From NCBI GenBank assembly GCA_947625905.1, contig CANQQJ010000012.1:1-64000 (forward strand): 64,000 bases of DNA. Reading direction: 5' to 3'. A program made the position numbers and the translations under genes. Below, piece after piece: positions 18,162 through 26,619 of this stretch. The DNA is from an uncultured Clostridia bacterium (GTDB lineage: Bacteria > Bacillota > Clostridia > Monoglobales > Monoglobaceae). Every line of letters starts with the position of its first letter. The first letter of the stretch is position 1. The notes below the pieces were generated by a model, which was not told the origin of the DNA, made no database searches, and saw only the letters and a list, made by a program, of their open reading frames with translations.

Positions 18162-19231
18162 CAGAAAAAAAGCATGTTTTGGGCATCATCGGTTTCGGAG
18201 GCATGGGATCTCATCATGTCAGAGTGCTTAAAAGCACCGCGTACAGCCGCCTGAGAGTGAAGGGCGTGTATGACATCAATGAGTCAAGAATGAAAACCGC
18301 AGAGAGTATCGGACTGAGATCATATCCCTCCAAGGAGGCGCTGCTGTCGGATCAAGAGATCGACATCGTTCTCGTCGCGGCGACCAACGAGGTCCACAAA
18401 GAGCTTTGCATTGACGCTCTGGCCGCGGGCAAACACGTGATCTGCGAAAAGCCCGTTACGGTCTCGTCGGCCGAGCTGCTGGAGATCATGGACGCGGCGA
18501 AGAAATATCAGAGGGTGTTTACCATAGACCAGAACCGCAGGACCAACCGTGATTTTGTCCTGATGCGCCGCAATGTGGAAAGCGGGATCATCGGAGAACC
18601 TTATGTCATTGAGTCCCGCGTTGAGGGTTCTCGCGGCATGCCTTCGGGCTGGCGCACGATCAAGGCGCTGGGCGGCGGCATGATGCTTGACTGGGGCGTG
18701 CATCTTATCGACCAGATCATGTATATGATCGACCGCAAGGTCGTCAGCGTTTACTGCAAGATGTTTTCTATCGAGTATCCGGAGGTGGACGATAATTTCC
18801 GCCTTACCATGACGTTCGATAACGGATTGGTTGCCCACATAGAGGTCTCCACGAACAACTACATCACCCATCCGCGCTGGTACGTGCTGGGACGGAACGG
18901 AACTTTGGTCGTGGACGATTGGGACTGCAGCGGCAGGATCGTCCGCCGCACCGACAAAGAGGACGTCTGGGAAGAGGAGATCATTTACACAAGCGCGGGC
19001 CCCACAAAGACCATGGCGCCGAGAAATAAGAATTCCACCGAGACCATTTTGCTCTCGATGCCGACGGACGTCACGGACGATATAACTGTCGTCTATGACG
19101 GAATGCTCGACGCCGTTGAAGGCAGAGCGGAACTGAAGATCAAGCCCGAACAGGCGCTGCGCGTCATGTATGTCATGGAAGCCGCGTTCCTTTCGGCGGA
19201 AAAGGACGAAGCGATAAAAACAGATATTTAA
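18149..19231 (+). CDS. Second Gfo/Idh/MocA family oxidoreductase
   Basis: A 360-residue protein with GIIGFGGMGSHHVRVL in the Rossmann domain, EKPVTVS with the conserved Lys, and GGGMMLDWGVHLIDQIMY holding the Asp/His pair. It is clearly distinct from the first dehydrogenase of the operon, so the two probably act on different substrates or positions, or in opposite directions. The start is GTG 18149 (GTG 18152 is an alternative), overlapping the end of the upstream isomerase by 13 bp, with GGCGGGTG as a weak ribosome site. Cofactor preference cannot be read with certainty. Confidence 0.92.
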   Translation: MVGLTEKKHVLGIIGFGGMGSHHVRVLKSTAYSRLRVKGVYDINESRMKTAESIGLRSYPSKEALLSDQEIDIVLVAATNEVHKELCIDALAAGKHVICEKPVTVSSAELLEIMDAAKKYQRVFTIDQNRRTNRDFVLMRRNVESGIIGEPYVIESRVEGSRGMPSGWRTIKALGGGMMLDWGVHLIDQIMYMIDRKVVSVYCKMFSIEYPEVDDNFRLTMTFDNGLVAHIEVSTNNYITHPRWYVLGRNGTLVVDDWDCSGRIVRRTDKEDVWEEEIIYTSAGPTKTMAPRNKNSTETILLSMPTDVTDDITVVYDGMLDAVEGRAELKIKPEQALRVMYVMEAAFLSAEKDEAIKTDI

Positions 19232-19290
19232 ATCGCTCTCGGTTTTGTATACGTTGATTTAAAATATTTTAAACAGATGAAGTGATATTA

Positions 19291-20034
19291 ATGAATATTT
19301 CGTTACAGCTCTATTCGGTAAAGGTTGACGCGGGAAAAGATTTCAAGGGCACGATAAAGCGAGTGGCGGAAATCGGTTATGACGGCGTGGAATTCGCGGG
19401 TTTCGGCGGACTGAACGCGGCCGAGCAGAAGGCATGGCTTGACAGCTGCGGACTGTACGCGAAAAGCTCGCACTGCGACAGGAACCTTTTTGAGACCGCT
19501 TTGGACGAGACTTTGGCGTACAACAGAGATATCGGCGCAAAGTATATGATCCTTCCAAGCCCCTGCGGAAGAAAACTGCAAACAAAATCGGATGTTGATG
19601 AGATGGTTTCTCTCTTAAATCACGCCGCGGAAAAAGCCGAGGCTTACGGTTTGAAGATCGGATACCACAACCACGCGCTTGAGTTTGAGAAGATCGACGG
19701 CGAGTACATACTGGATCATATCGCGAAGGGCACCGTCGACAATGTGGCGCTGCAGCTGGATGTGTATTGGGCGAGCTATGCCGGCGTCGACCCGATCGAG
19801 TATATCAAAAAGTTCGGCTCAAAAATTGAGTTGATCCATTTGAAGCAGATCGGCGCCGAAAAGAAAAACGTGTGTCTGCCCGACGGCCGGCTTGACATGG
19901 CACAGATCGTCAAGACCGCGGTATATTCCAAGGAATTTACGGTCGAGCAGGAGCCGAACAGCGCGGAAGGCGAAAGCGATATTTGGAACATGTTAAAGCG
20001 AAATGTTGAATATATGAAAGGATTGATATTATGA
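19291..20034 (+). CDS. Second sugar phosphate isomerase/epimerase family protein
   Basis: A 247-residue xylose-isomerase-like TIM barrel beginning MNISLQLYSVKVDAGKDF, a common start in this family. Likely metal ligands are in IGYHNHALEFE, VALQLDVYWASYAG, IELIHLKQIG and FTVEQEPNS. ATG 19291 is chosen over GTG 19282; the ribosome-binding site is weak (GAAGTGAT). The stop overlaps the ThuA-like start by four bases (ATGA). It is shorter than the first isomerase of the operon and probably has a different substrate. Confidence 0.9.
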   Translation: MNISLQLYSVKVDAGKDFKGTIKRVAEIGYDGVEFAGFGGLNAAEQKAWLDSCGLYAKSSHCDRNLFETALDETLAYNRDIGAKYMILPSPCGRKLQTKSDVDEMVSLLNHAAEKAEAYGLKIGYHNHALEFEKIDGEYILDHIAKGTVDNVALQLDVYWASYAGVDPIEYIKKFGSKIELIHLKQIGAEKKNVCLPDGRLDMAQIVKTAVYSKEFTVEQEPNSAEGESDIWNMLKRNVEYMKGLIL

Positions 20035-20753
20035 TTCGCGTAACGGTGTGGAATGAATTTATACATGAAAAAAAGCGTGAAGAAGTGAAACAGGTTTATC
20101 CTAACGGTATTCATGAAGTGATCGCGGATTTCCTCCGCTGTGATGATATTTCCGTTCGATGCGCTGCCTTGGATGAGCCCGAGTGCGGTCTGACGCGGGA
20201 GGTCGTGGACAGCACCGATGTGATGATATGGTGGGGACACTGCGCGCATGACAAGGTGCCCGATGAAATAGCCAAGCGGGTGCAGGAAGCGGTCTTGAAG
20301 GGAATGGGAATAATCTTTCTCCATTCCGCGCATATGTCAAAACCGTTTCATCTGCTGATGGGCACAAGCGGAACGCTGGGATGGCACGTGGACGGAGACA
20401 AGGAACGAGTTTGGGTGTGCGCACCTTCCAGTCCGATCGCGAAGGGGTTGGGAAGATATTTCGAGCTGCCGCAGGAGGAGACATACTCGGAGCCGTTTGA
20501 TATCCCGGAACCCGACCGTCTGGTTTTTATCAGCTGGTTCGCTAGCGGAGAGGTATTCCGCTCCGGCTGCTGCTATAACCGCGGCAGAGGAAAGGTGTTC
20601 TACTTCCAGCCCGGTCATGAGACGTGCCCGACGTATTATATCCCGGAGGTACGGACCGTGATCAGAAACGCTGTGCGCTGGGCGGCCCCGGAGGATAGGG
20701 TCGAAGAACTGGTATGTCCGAATGTGGCTCCCGCCGAGCCTTGCGGGGTTTAA
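20031..20753 (+). CDS. ThuA-like domain protein
   Basis: A 240-residue protein of the ThuA family (class I glutamine amidotransferase-like fold). Typical features are VTVWNEF at the N-terminus, STDVMIWWGHCAHDKVPD, GMGIIFLHSAHMSKPFH, and the C-terminal GRGKVFYFQPGHETCPTYY. ThuA was named for trehalose/sucrose utilisation in rhizobia, where its partner ThuB is a Gfo/Idh/MocA enzyme that makes 3-keto-disaccharides. Finding ThuA with two such dehydrogenases supports an oxidative glycoside route. Its own reaction is not known with certainty. It is the last gene of the operon; no clear terminator follows before the rpsB promoter. Confidence 0.88.
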   Translation: MIRVTVWNEFIHEKKREEVKQVYPNGIHEVIADFLRCDDISVRCAALDEPECGLTREVVDSTDVMIWWGHCAHDKVPDEIAKRVQEAVLKGMGIIFLHSAHMSKPFHLLMGTSGTLGWHVDGDKERVWVCAPSSPIAKGLGRYFELPQEETYSEPFDIPEPDRLVFISWFASGEVFRSGCCYNRGRGKVFYFQPGHETCPTYYIPEVRTVIRNAVRWAAPEDRVEELVCPNVAPAEPCGV

Positions 20754-20817
20754 CCGCTGCAGCGCCTCACGGCTTATATAAGTTTTAAAAATTTTTCAAA
20801 AAATTTCAAAATTTCTC

Positions 20818-20846
20818 TTGCAATCGGGAAATTGATGTGTTATAAT
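20818..20846 (+). promoter_or_regulatory. Promoter of rpsB-tsf
   Basis: TTGCAA at 20818-20823, 17-bp spacer, TATAAT at 20841-20846. The transcript start is expected near 20853, giving a leader of about 130 nt. Confidence 0.88.
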
Positions 20847-20853
20847 TTATCTC

Positions 20854-20980
20854 TGTGCGAAACCGCACAAATAAAATCAATACGCACGTCCCGTGATTTT
20901 TTCGGTTGTGCCGCGTTCCCATGTCGGTTCCGAAAAAAGCTGATCGGGGCGGAGGTATAACTTTACGGAGGTGTAAAATC
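20854..20980 (+). promoter_or_regulatory. Structured rpsB 5' leader, candidate S2 autoregulatory RNA
   Basis: The leader starts with a hairpin TGTGCG-AAAC-CGCACA (20854-20869). A second stem can form between TTTTTTCGG (20897-20905) and CCGAAAAAA (20930-20938), extended after an internal loop by CCCG (20890-20893) with CGGG (20945-20948). This leaves a GGAGG-type site before the ATG single stranded. Ribosomal protein operons are often autoregulated by such leaders; binding of S2 is inferred only. Confidence 0.5.
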
Positions 20981-21727
20981 ATGGGAGTAGTTCAGATGAA
21001 ACAGTTACTGGAGGCAGGCGTTCACTTCGGACACCAGACCCGCCGCTGGAACCCCAAAATGGCTGAGTACATTTTCACGGAGAGAAACGGCATCTATATC
21101 ATTGACCTTCAGAAAACTGTAAAGAAAATCGAGGAAGCGTATTACTTTACGCGCGACGTCGCGGCCGAGGGCGGCACGGTCCTGTTTGTGGGAACCAAGA
21201 AGCAGGCCCAGGAAGCGATAAAGGAAGAAGCCGAGAGAACGGGTATGTTCTATGTTAACGCGAGATGGCTGGGCGGAATGCTCACAAACTTTAAGACCAT
21301 CAAGCAGCGTATCGGCAGACTGTATCAGCTGGAGAAGATGACAGAGGACGGCACAATGGATCTTCTGCCCAAGAAAGAGGTCATCAAGCTCAACCTCGAG
21401 AAGGAGAGACTTGAAAAGTTCATGGGCGGCATCAAGGAGATGAAGGCTCTTCCGTCGGCGCTGTTCGTTGTTGACCCCAGGAAAGAGAAGAACGCAATAG
21501 CCGAGGCCCACAAGCTGGGTATCCCCGTTATCGCGATCGTTGATACAAACTGCGACCCCGAGGAAGCAGATTATCCCATCCCCGGAAACGACGACGCTAT
21601 CCGCGCGGTGAAGCTCATTGTCACCACGATCGGAAACGCCATTTTAGAGGGCAAGCAGGGCGAGCAGCTTGAGGACAATACCGAGAAAAAAGAGGATGAA
21701 GTAAATCTCGACATGCTCGACGAGTAA
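20981..21727 (+). CDS. rpsB: 30S ribosomal protein S2
   Basis: A 248-residue S2 protein. Recognisable from [20 protein letters not shown] near the start, [25 protein letters not shown], the PSALFVVDP segment and [16 protein letters not shown] 20981 lies 7 bases after an ACGGAGGTG site; a start at 20906 would lie inside the structured leader and is not used. It is first in the rpsB-tsf operon, as in most bacteria. The Glu/Asp-rich C-terminal tail is normal for clostridial S2. Confidence 0.98.
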   Translation: MGVVQMKQLLEAGVHFGHQTRRWNPKMAEYIFTERNGIYIIDLQKTVKKIEEAYYFTRDVAAEGGTVLFVGTKKQAQEAIKEEAERTGMFYVNARWLGGMLTNFKTIKQRIGRLYQLEKMTEDGTMDLLPKKEVIKLNLEKERLEKFMGGIKEMKALPSALFVVDPRKEKNAIAEAHKLGIPVIAIVDTNCDPEEADYPIPGNDDAIRAVKLIVTTIGNAILEGKQGEQLEDNTEKKEDEVNLDMLDE

Positions 21728-21730
21728 AAG

Positions 21731-21773
21731 CCTCTCCCCGGGGAGAGGTGTCCGCGGAGCGGACGGAGTGGGG
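21731..21773. repeat. Family B element, copy 2
   Basis: A hairpin CTCTCCCC/GGGGAGAG is followed by the central hairpin GTCCGC-GGA-GCGGAC (21750-21764) and a G-rich arm. It lies between rpsB and tsf, starting 4 bp after the rpsB stop. Confidence 0.85.
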
Positions 21774-21796
21774 CTGTGATTTCTAAAAGCAATTTG

Positions 21797-21844
21797 TCCC
21801 CCCCTCAGTCGCCTTTAGGCGACAGCTCCCCCCGTGGGGAGCCC
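21797..21844. repeat. Family B element, copy 3 (inverted relative to copy 2)
   Basis: A reverse-oriented copy with central hairpin GTCGCC-TTTA-GGCGAC (21808-21823) and flanking C-rich/G-rich arms. Copies 2 and 3 form a head-to-head pair filling the rpsB-tsf gap. Confidence 0.85.
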
Positions 21845-21877
21845 GAATATTAAAAACACGAAAGGAAGAAATATAAA

Positions 21878-22795
21878 ATGGCATTTACTGCAAAAGATGT
21901 AAAAGAGCTCAGAGAGATGACCGGCTGCGGCATGATGGACTGCAAAAAGGCGCTGGTCGAGACCGACGGCGACAAGGACGCGGCGGTTGAGTATCTGAGA
22001 GAGAAGGGCCTCTCGAAGGCCGCTAAGAAGGCGGGCAGAATAGCCGCCGAGGGTATCGTTCTGTCGCATATCGACGGCGGAGTGGGCGTTGTTGTTGAAG
22101 TCAACTCCGAGACCGATTTCGTTGCCAAGAACGATGATTTCAGAAGCTTTGTTTTGGACGTTGCGAAGACGATCGCGGCCGAGGATCCCGCGGATGTTGA
22201 GGACCTCAAGACCAAGACGATCGCGGGCGGCAGCCAGAACGTGGGCGACGCTCTGACCGAGAAGATCGCTAAGATAGGCGAGAACATGAACATCAGACGC
22301 TTTGAGAGGATCTCGACCGACGGCGTTGTCGTTGACTATATCCACGCGGGCGGAAAGATCGGCGTTATGGTAGAGGCTCAGGCTCCCGCCTGCGAGCAGG
22401 TCACCGAATGTCTCAAGAACGTGGCTATGCAGATAGCGGCGCTCAGCCCCAAGTATCTGTCAAGCGCCGACGTTCCCGAGGACTACAAGGAGCACGAGAA
22501 GGAGATCCTTATCGCTCAGGCCAAGAACGACCCCAAGAACGCGAACAAGCCCGAGAACATCATCGAGAAGATGATCACGGGCCGTCTCGCCAAGGAGCTC
22601 AAAGAGGTCTGCCTGCTTGAGCAGCCCTATGTTAAGGCTGTAAACAAAGAGACCGTTGCCGATTACGTTAAGCAGGTCGGCAAAGAGATCGGAGCCGACG
22701 TCAAGATCACAAAGTTTGTACGCTTTGAGACCGGCGAGGGCATCGAGAAGAAGCAGGACGATTTCGCGGCAGAAGTCGCCTCAATGATCAAATAA
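21878..22795 (+). CDS. tsf: Elongation factor Ts
   Basis: A 305-residue guanine nucleotide exchange factor for EF-Tu. The N-terminal UBA-like domain carries VKELREMTGCGMMDCKKAL. The dimerisation/core region follows with VVVEVNSETDFVAKNDDF (the TDFVA motif contacts EF-Tu), and the C-terminal module has LLEQPYVK. The ATG follows AAAGGAAG. It is cotranscribed with rpsB, but unusually two inverted repeat elements separate the genes and the usual downstream pyrH-frr pair is absent; a terminator and the convergent pfkA follow instead. Confidence 0.98.
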   Translation: MAFTAKDVKELREMTGCGMMDCKKALVETDGDKDAAVEYLREKGLSKAAKKAGRIAAEGIVLSHIDGGVGVVVEVNSETDFVAKNDDFRSFVLDVAKTIAAEDPADVEDLKTKTIAGGSQNVGDALTEKIAKIGENMNIRRFERISTDGVVVDYIHAGGKIGVMVEAQAPACEQVTECLKNVAMQIAALSPKYLSSADVPEDYKEHEKEILIAQAKNDPKNANKPENIIEKMITGRLAKELKEVCLLEQPYVKAVNKETVADYVKQVGKEIGADVKITKFVRFETGEGIEKKQDDFAAEVASMIK

Positions 22796-22810
22796 TCAAA
22801 GCATAACACA

Positions 22811-22840
22811 GCGGCGCGCAAAATTGCGCGCCGCTTTTTT
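22811..22840 (+). terminator. Intrinsic terminator after tsf (also usable by pfkA)
   Basis: An 11-bp stem (22811-22821 with 22824-22834, GCGGCGCGCAA / TTGCGCGCCGC) is followed by six T residues. It lies between convergent genes and may work in both directions. Confidence 0.93.
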
Positions 22841-22860
22841 AAAGCAAATTTTTAAATGCG

Positions 22861-23937
22861 TCAGTCGCCGAAGCAGATGCCCATCTGACGCGCGGTAACC
22901 ACCTCGTTGCAGTCGGGCGTTACGACCTTGAGCTTTCCCGCCACGTCCTTGAGAGGCACGGGAACGATCTCGTTGTCCTTGAGCGCGATCATGTAGCCGT
23001 ACTTCTTTTTGGCTATCAGCTGCGCGGCGCTGGTTCCGATCCTTGTCGTCAGAACTCTGTCGTAGGGGCAGGGGCTGCCGCCGCGCTGGAAGTGTCCGGG
23101 AACGCAGACTCTGATTTCGTTGGGGTGCTTGTCGCGCAGCTCGTCGGCAATGCGGTAAGCGATCGAGGGCTGCTTCATCGCCGCTCTGTGCTTTTTGAAT
23201 TCCTTTTTGCTCATGGCGGCCTCCTCTTTGGAGATCGCGCCCTCGGCCACCGCGAGTATCGAAAAGCTCTTGCCGATGCTGGCGCGCTTGGCGAGCTCGC
23301 GGTTCACGCTGTCGATATCATAGGGTATCTCGGGCAGGAGAATAACGTCCGCGCCGCCCGCGATTCCCGCGTACAGCGTGAGCCAGCCCACCTTGTGGCC
23401 CATTATCTCAACGATGAACACGCGGCTGTGGGACGTGGCCGTGGTGTGGATGCGGTCAATAACGTCGGTCGCCACGTTCAGCGCGCTGTAGAAACCGAAG
23501 GTCATGTCGGTGCCCCAGAGGTCGTTGTCTATCGTCTTTGGCAGGCCGATGATGTTGAGACCCTCCTCGCTGAGCAGGTTGGCGGTCTTGTGCGTTCCGT
23601 TTCCGCCCAGCACTACCAGACAGTCCAGCTTCATCTTTTTATAGTTCTTTTTCATTTTATCGACTTTTGTCAGGCCGTCCTTGTCCTTGTCAAGCATGTT
23701 CTTAAACGGTTGGCGCGAGGTACCCAATATCGTGCCGCCGCGTATCAGCAGGCCCGAAAAATCTATCGGCTCCATTTTGCGGTAAACCCCGTTTATGAGG
23801 CCGTAATAGCCGTTCTTGATACCGTAGATCTCAAGGTCCGCGCCGAAGTGCTCATACAGCGCCTTTGCCACGCCTCTTATCGCCGAGTTGAGACCCTGGC
23901 AGTCGCCGCCGCTGGTGAGAATACCTATTCTTTTCAT
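22861..23937 (-). CDS. pfkA: 6-phosphofructokinase (G104/K124-type)
   Basis: A 358-residue phosphofructokinase that phosphorylates fructose 6-phosphate in glycolysis. The N-terminal loop reads TSGGDCQGLN instead of the classic GGDAPG. The phosphate-donor site reads GGNGTHKTA (a Gly where PPi-enzymes have Asp) and PKTIDNDLWGTD (a Lys where the classic ATP enzyme has Gly). This Gly/Lys combination occurs in a subgroup reported to use ATP, as in actinobacterial PFKs, but PPi use is not excluded by sequence. The ATG follows AGGAGG. It is convergent with tsf and separated from the DUF2344 gene by 24 bp, so it may be cotranscribed with the two genes upstream. Confidence 0.93.
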   Translation of the reverse strand: MKRIGILTSGGDCQGLNSAIRGVAKALYEHFGADLEIYGIKNGYYGLINGVYRKMEPIDFSGLLIRGGTILGTSRQPFKNMLDKDKDGLTKVDKMKKNYKKMKLDCLVVLGGNGTHKTANLLSEEGLNIIGLPKTIDNDLWGTDMTFGFYSALNVATDVIDRIHTTATSHSRVFIVEIMGHKVGWLTLYAGIAGGADVILLPEIPYDIDSVNRELAKRASIGKSFSILAVAEGAISKEEAAMSKKEFKKHRAAMKQPSIAYRIADELRDKHPNEIRVCVPGHFQRGGSPCPYDRVLTTRIGTSAAQLIAKKKYGYMIALKDNEIVPVPLKDVAGKLKVVTPDCNEVVTARQMGICFGD

Positions 23938-23961
23938 GTGAAAACCTCCTGTTTTATATAA

Positions 23962-24642
23962 TTATTTAAATATTTTCGGATCGTTTATGTCGCAGAGTAT
24001 TTTTGTCCTGTGTATGTTGTAGCCCGTGACGCGTATATCCGCGTTTTCGGTCAGATATTTTATCAGCGCCTCTGCGGCTATCTCGGGCTTCAGGTTTTTT
24101 TGCCCGCCCGCCGACAGCGTGATATAAAGCTCGATCCCCTCGTCGGTGACCTTCGGAGCCTCGGCTCCGAGCACAAAGTCCATAAGGTTAACTTCCCTCT
24201 CGCCCTTCTTTTTGGTGCGCTTGATTATTTTGACCTCGGGCAGCGCGAAAAATTCTCCGGCCGCTTTGGGCGCGTTTTCGCCCGCGCCGCCGCACAGCAG
24301 CGTCAGACGGTACTCTGCGCCGAAAATATCGTTGGCCGAGATGTTCGGGTCTCTGACCGATATTATCCTGATGTCGGGAGGCAGCGCGCTGTTCAGCCGT
24401 TTCATGATCTCGCCGTCCGAGACGCCGCGTTCAAACTCGATGTCCACACACTCGCACGAGCTTGTGACGCCCACCGAAAGCGGGAGCGAGAACGTCATTT
24501 TCATGTGCGGGTTAAAGCCTTGGCTGTAGACCGCGGGCAGCTCGGCGCGCATGATCGACCGCGTGAAGCAGCGCAGCAGATCGAGGTGGGATATATATTT
24601 CGCCATGCCCGTTTTGGAAAACACAAGCCGTCTTTTACTCAA
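23962..24642 (-). CDS. DUF2344 (TIGR03936) radical-SAM-linked protein
   Basis: A 226-residue protein of the TIGR03936 family, which nearly always accompanies the B12-binding-type radical SAM protein found directly upstream here. It is recognised by RLVFSKTGMAKYISHLDLLR near the N-terminus and YSQGFNPHMKMTFSLPLSVGV. The start is TTG 24642, eight bases after GGAGG, overlapping the radical SAM gene by 8 bp; a longer reading frame exists but would overlap that gene by 86 bp. Function is unknown; the constant pairing implies a shared tRNA, RNA or cofactor modification role, which remains an inference. Confidence 0.9.
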   Translation of the reverse strand: MSKRRLVFSKTGMAKYISHLDLLRCFTRSIMRAELPAVYSQGFNPHMKMTFSLPLSVGVTSSCECVDIEFERGVSDGEIMKRLNSALPPDIRIISVRDPNISANDIFGAEYRLTLLCGGAGENAPKAAGEFFALPEVKIIKRTKKKGEREVNLMDFVLGAEAPKVTDEGIELYITLSAGGQKNLKPEIAAEALIKYLTENADIRVTGYNIHRTKILCDINDPKIFK

Positions 24643-26488
24643 AGCAGACACCTCCTCCGAACGACGCCGCACCGCAGCCGCCGCATTTTTCGCGGCAGTC
24701 CGGGGTGGTCTTTTCCTCATACGCCCTCTTGTGCTCTTTTATAAGATACGATTTCGGCACGCCAATATCGGCGTAGTCCCAGGGCAGTATCTCGTCATAG
24801 GGTATCCTGCGATTCGCGTAAAACGCCGGGTCGATATTGTTTATCCTAAACGCCTCGAGCCACTTTTCATAATCGAAAAAGTCGGTCCAGCCGTCGAACT
24901 TGCAGCCCAGCTCGTGGGCGGTGATAAGCACCTCCGACAGCCGTCTGTCGCCCTTGGCGAACACCGCCTCAAGCAGGCTGATGTCGCTGTTGTGCCAGTT
25001 GTACACGATCTTTTTCGAGCGGATATTCTCTTTCAGGAATCTCGCTTTGTCCTCCATCTCGGAGATAAGGTTCTGAGGTTCCCACTGAAACGGCGTGAAC
25101 GGCTTCGGCACAAAAAACGAAGTGCTTACGGTTATGCTGACGCTCCTGCCCTTGCGCTCCTCGGGCGGTATCGAGAAAAATCCCTCGTCGATCACCTTTT
25201 TGGCAAGATCGGCTATGCCCTTGACGTCGTCATATGTCTCGGTGGGCAGGCCCAGCATAAAGTAGAGCTTTATGCGGTTATACCCGCCGCCGAAGGCGAT
25301 CCTTGACGTTCTGATGAGGTCGCTTTCTATGACGTTTTTGTTTATAACGTCGCGGAGGCGCTGGGTGCCCGCCTCGGGAGCGAAGGTCAGACCGCTCTTT
25401 TTTACCTTCTGCACCTTTTCCATAAGCTCCATTGAAAAATTGTCCACCCTCAGCGAGGGCAGCGACAGATTGATGCGCTTGTCTACCGTCATGCCGAGCA
25501 GCCTGTCGATCAGCTCCTGAAGCTCCCGGTAGTCGCTGGTCGAGAGCGACGACAGCGACATCTCCTCGTAGCCCGTATTTTTGATGCAGCCGTCGGCTAT
25601 GCCGCACAGCCGATCCACCGAGCGCTCGCGCACCGGGCGGTAGATATACCCCGCCTGGCAGAATCGGCAGCCGCGGATACAGCCGCGGAACAGCTCAAGC
25701 ATGATGCGGTCGTGGACCGTTTCCATAAACGGAACGATCAGCTTTTCGGGCGCGTAGCATTTGTCAAAATCGAGTATTATCCTCTTTCTGACCTGTTTCG
25801 GCACGCCCGGGCGGTTGGGTTCAAAGCGCTTTATCGTGTTGTCGTCACTGAATTCCACATCATAGAATTTCGGCACGTATATGCCGCCGAGGGCGACCAG
25901 CGACATCAAAAAGTCGTCGCGGCTCTTTCCGCTGCCGCACCACTTTTTGTATTCGTCCATGATCTCGCCGTTGACTTCCTCGCCCTCGCCGAGGATAAAG
26001 AAATCGACCAGTTCGGCCAGAGGCTCGGCGTGATAGGCGCAGGGGCCGCCGCAGCAAACAAACGGGTCGCCTGCGCCGCGCTCGCGGGTCCTGAGCGGGA
26101 TCCCCGCCAGATCGAGCATATTGACCACGTTCGAGTAGCTCATCTCGTATTGCAGAGTAAAGCCCACAATGTCAAATTCTCTGACCGGCGCGCAGCTTTC
26201 CATCGAGAGCAGAGGGATATCCCGTTCCCGCATAAGTTTTTCCATGTCGTCCCAGGGCGCGAACACGCGCTCGCACACCGTGTCCTCCCTTTCGTTCAGC
26301 ATGTGGTACAGTATTTTCATGCCCAGGTGCGACATTCCCACCTCGTATACGTCGGGGAAGCAAAACGCGAACGACATCATGTCGTCGGTCTTGTCCTTGT
26401 GCACGCTGCCGAACTCGTTTCCTATATAGCGCGCGGGTTTCTGCACCCGCCGCAGGCAGTCCTCATAATCGGTTCTGTAGTCTCTCAT
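24635..26488 (-). CDS. Radical SAM protein, TIGR03960 family (B12-binding-like)
   Basis: A 617-residue protein. The N-terminal third is a B12-binding-like domain (FAFCFPDVYEVGMSHLGMKILYHMLN, DIVGFTLQYEMSYSNVVNMLDLAGIPL, GGPCAYHAEPLAELVD). The central radical SAM domain contains RGCIRGCRFCQAGYIYRPVRER with the CxxxCxxC cluster, followed by FAPEAGTQRLRDVINK. The last 20 residues are Cys/Gly-rich (CREKCGGCGA), a possible metal-binding tail. It is paired with TIGR03936 downstream. Substrate unknown. The ATG follows GAGGTAACAG. Confidence 0.92.
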   Translation of the reverse strand: MRDYRTDYEDCLRRVQKPARYIGNEFGSVHKDKTDDMMSFAFCFPDVYEVGMSHLGMKILYHMLNEREDTVCERVFAPWDDMEKLMRERDIPLLSMESCAPVREFDIVGFTLQYEMSYSNVVNMLDLAGIPLRTRERGAGDPFVCCGGPCAYHAEPLAELVDFFILGEGEEVNGEIMDEYKKWCGSGKSRDDFLMSLVALGGIYVPKFYDVEFSDDNTIKRFEPNRPGVPKQVRKRIILDFDKCYAPEKLIVPFMETVHDRIMLELFRGCIRGCRFCQAGYIYRPVRERSVDRLCGIADGCIKNTGYEEMSLSSLSTSDYRELQELIDRLLGMTVDKRINLSLPSLRVDNFSMELMEKVQKVKKSGLTFAPEAGTQRLRDVINKNVIESDLIRTSRIAFGGGYNRIKLYFMLGLPTETYDDVKGIADLAKKVIDEGFFSIPPEERKGRSVSITVSTSFFVPKPFTPFQWEPQNLISEMEDKARFLKENIRSKKIVYNWHNSDISLLEAVFAKGDRRLSEVLITAHELGCKFDGWTDFFDYEKWLEAFRINNIDPAFYANRRIPYDEILPWDYADIGVPKSYLIKEHKRAYEEKTTPDCREKCGGCGAASFGGGVCFE

Positions 26489-26519
26489 CTGTTACCTCGT
26501 AATATTTTTGATTTATTTA

Positions 26520-26548
26520 AGCATAGCATAATTTTTTTGTAAAATCAA
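26520..26548 (-). promoter_or_regulatory. Candidate promoter of the radical SAM operon
   Basis: On the minus strand TTGATT (26548-26543), 17-bp spacer, TATGCT (26525-26520). Both hexamers have two mismatches, so confidence is modest. Confidence 0.45.
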
Positions 26549-26570
26549 TATAATTTAGGCTGATTTTTTG

Positions 26571-26599
26571 TTGCAAAGGCTAAAAAAGAGTGGTATTAT
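26571..26599 (+). promoter_or_regulatory. Promoter of the glycosylase gene
   Basis: TTGCAA at 26571-26576, 17-bp spacer, TATTAT at 26594-26599. It lies 20 bp before the ATG, which follows GAGGTGA, so the leader is very short. Confidence 0.6.
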
Positions 26600-26619
26600 A
26601 TAATGCGAGGTGAGCGACA

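Noticed and set aside
20906-20980. Extended N-terminus of ribosomal protein S2
   Set aside because: These 25 codons lie in the structured leader, and S2 proteins start at the [10 protein letters not shown] position, which has a good ribosome site.
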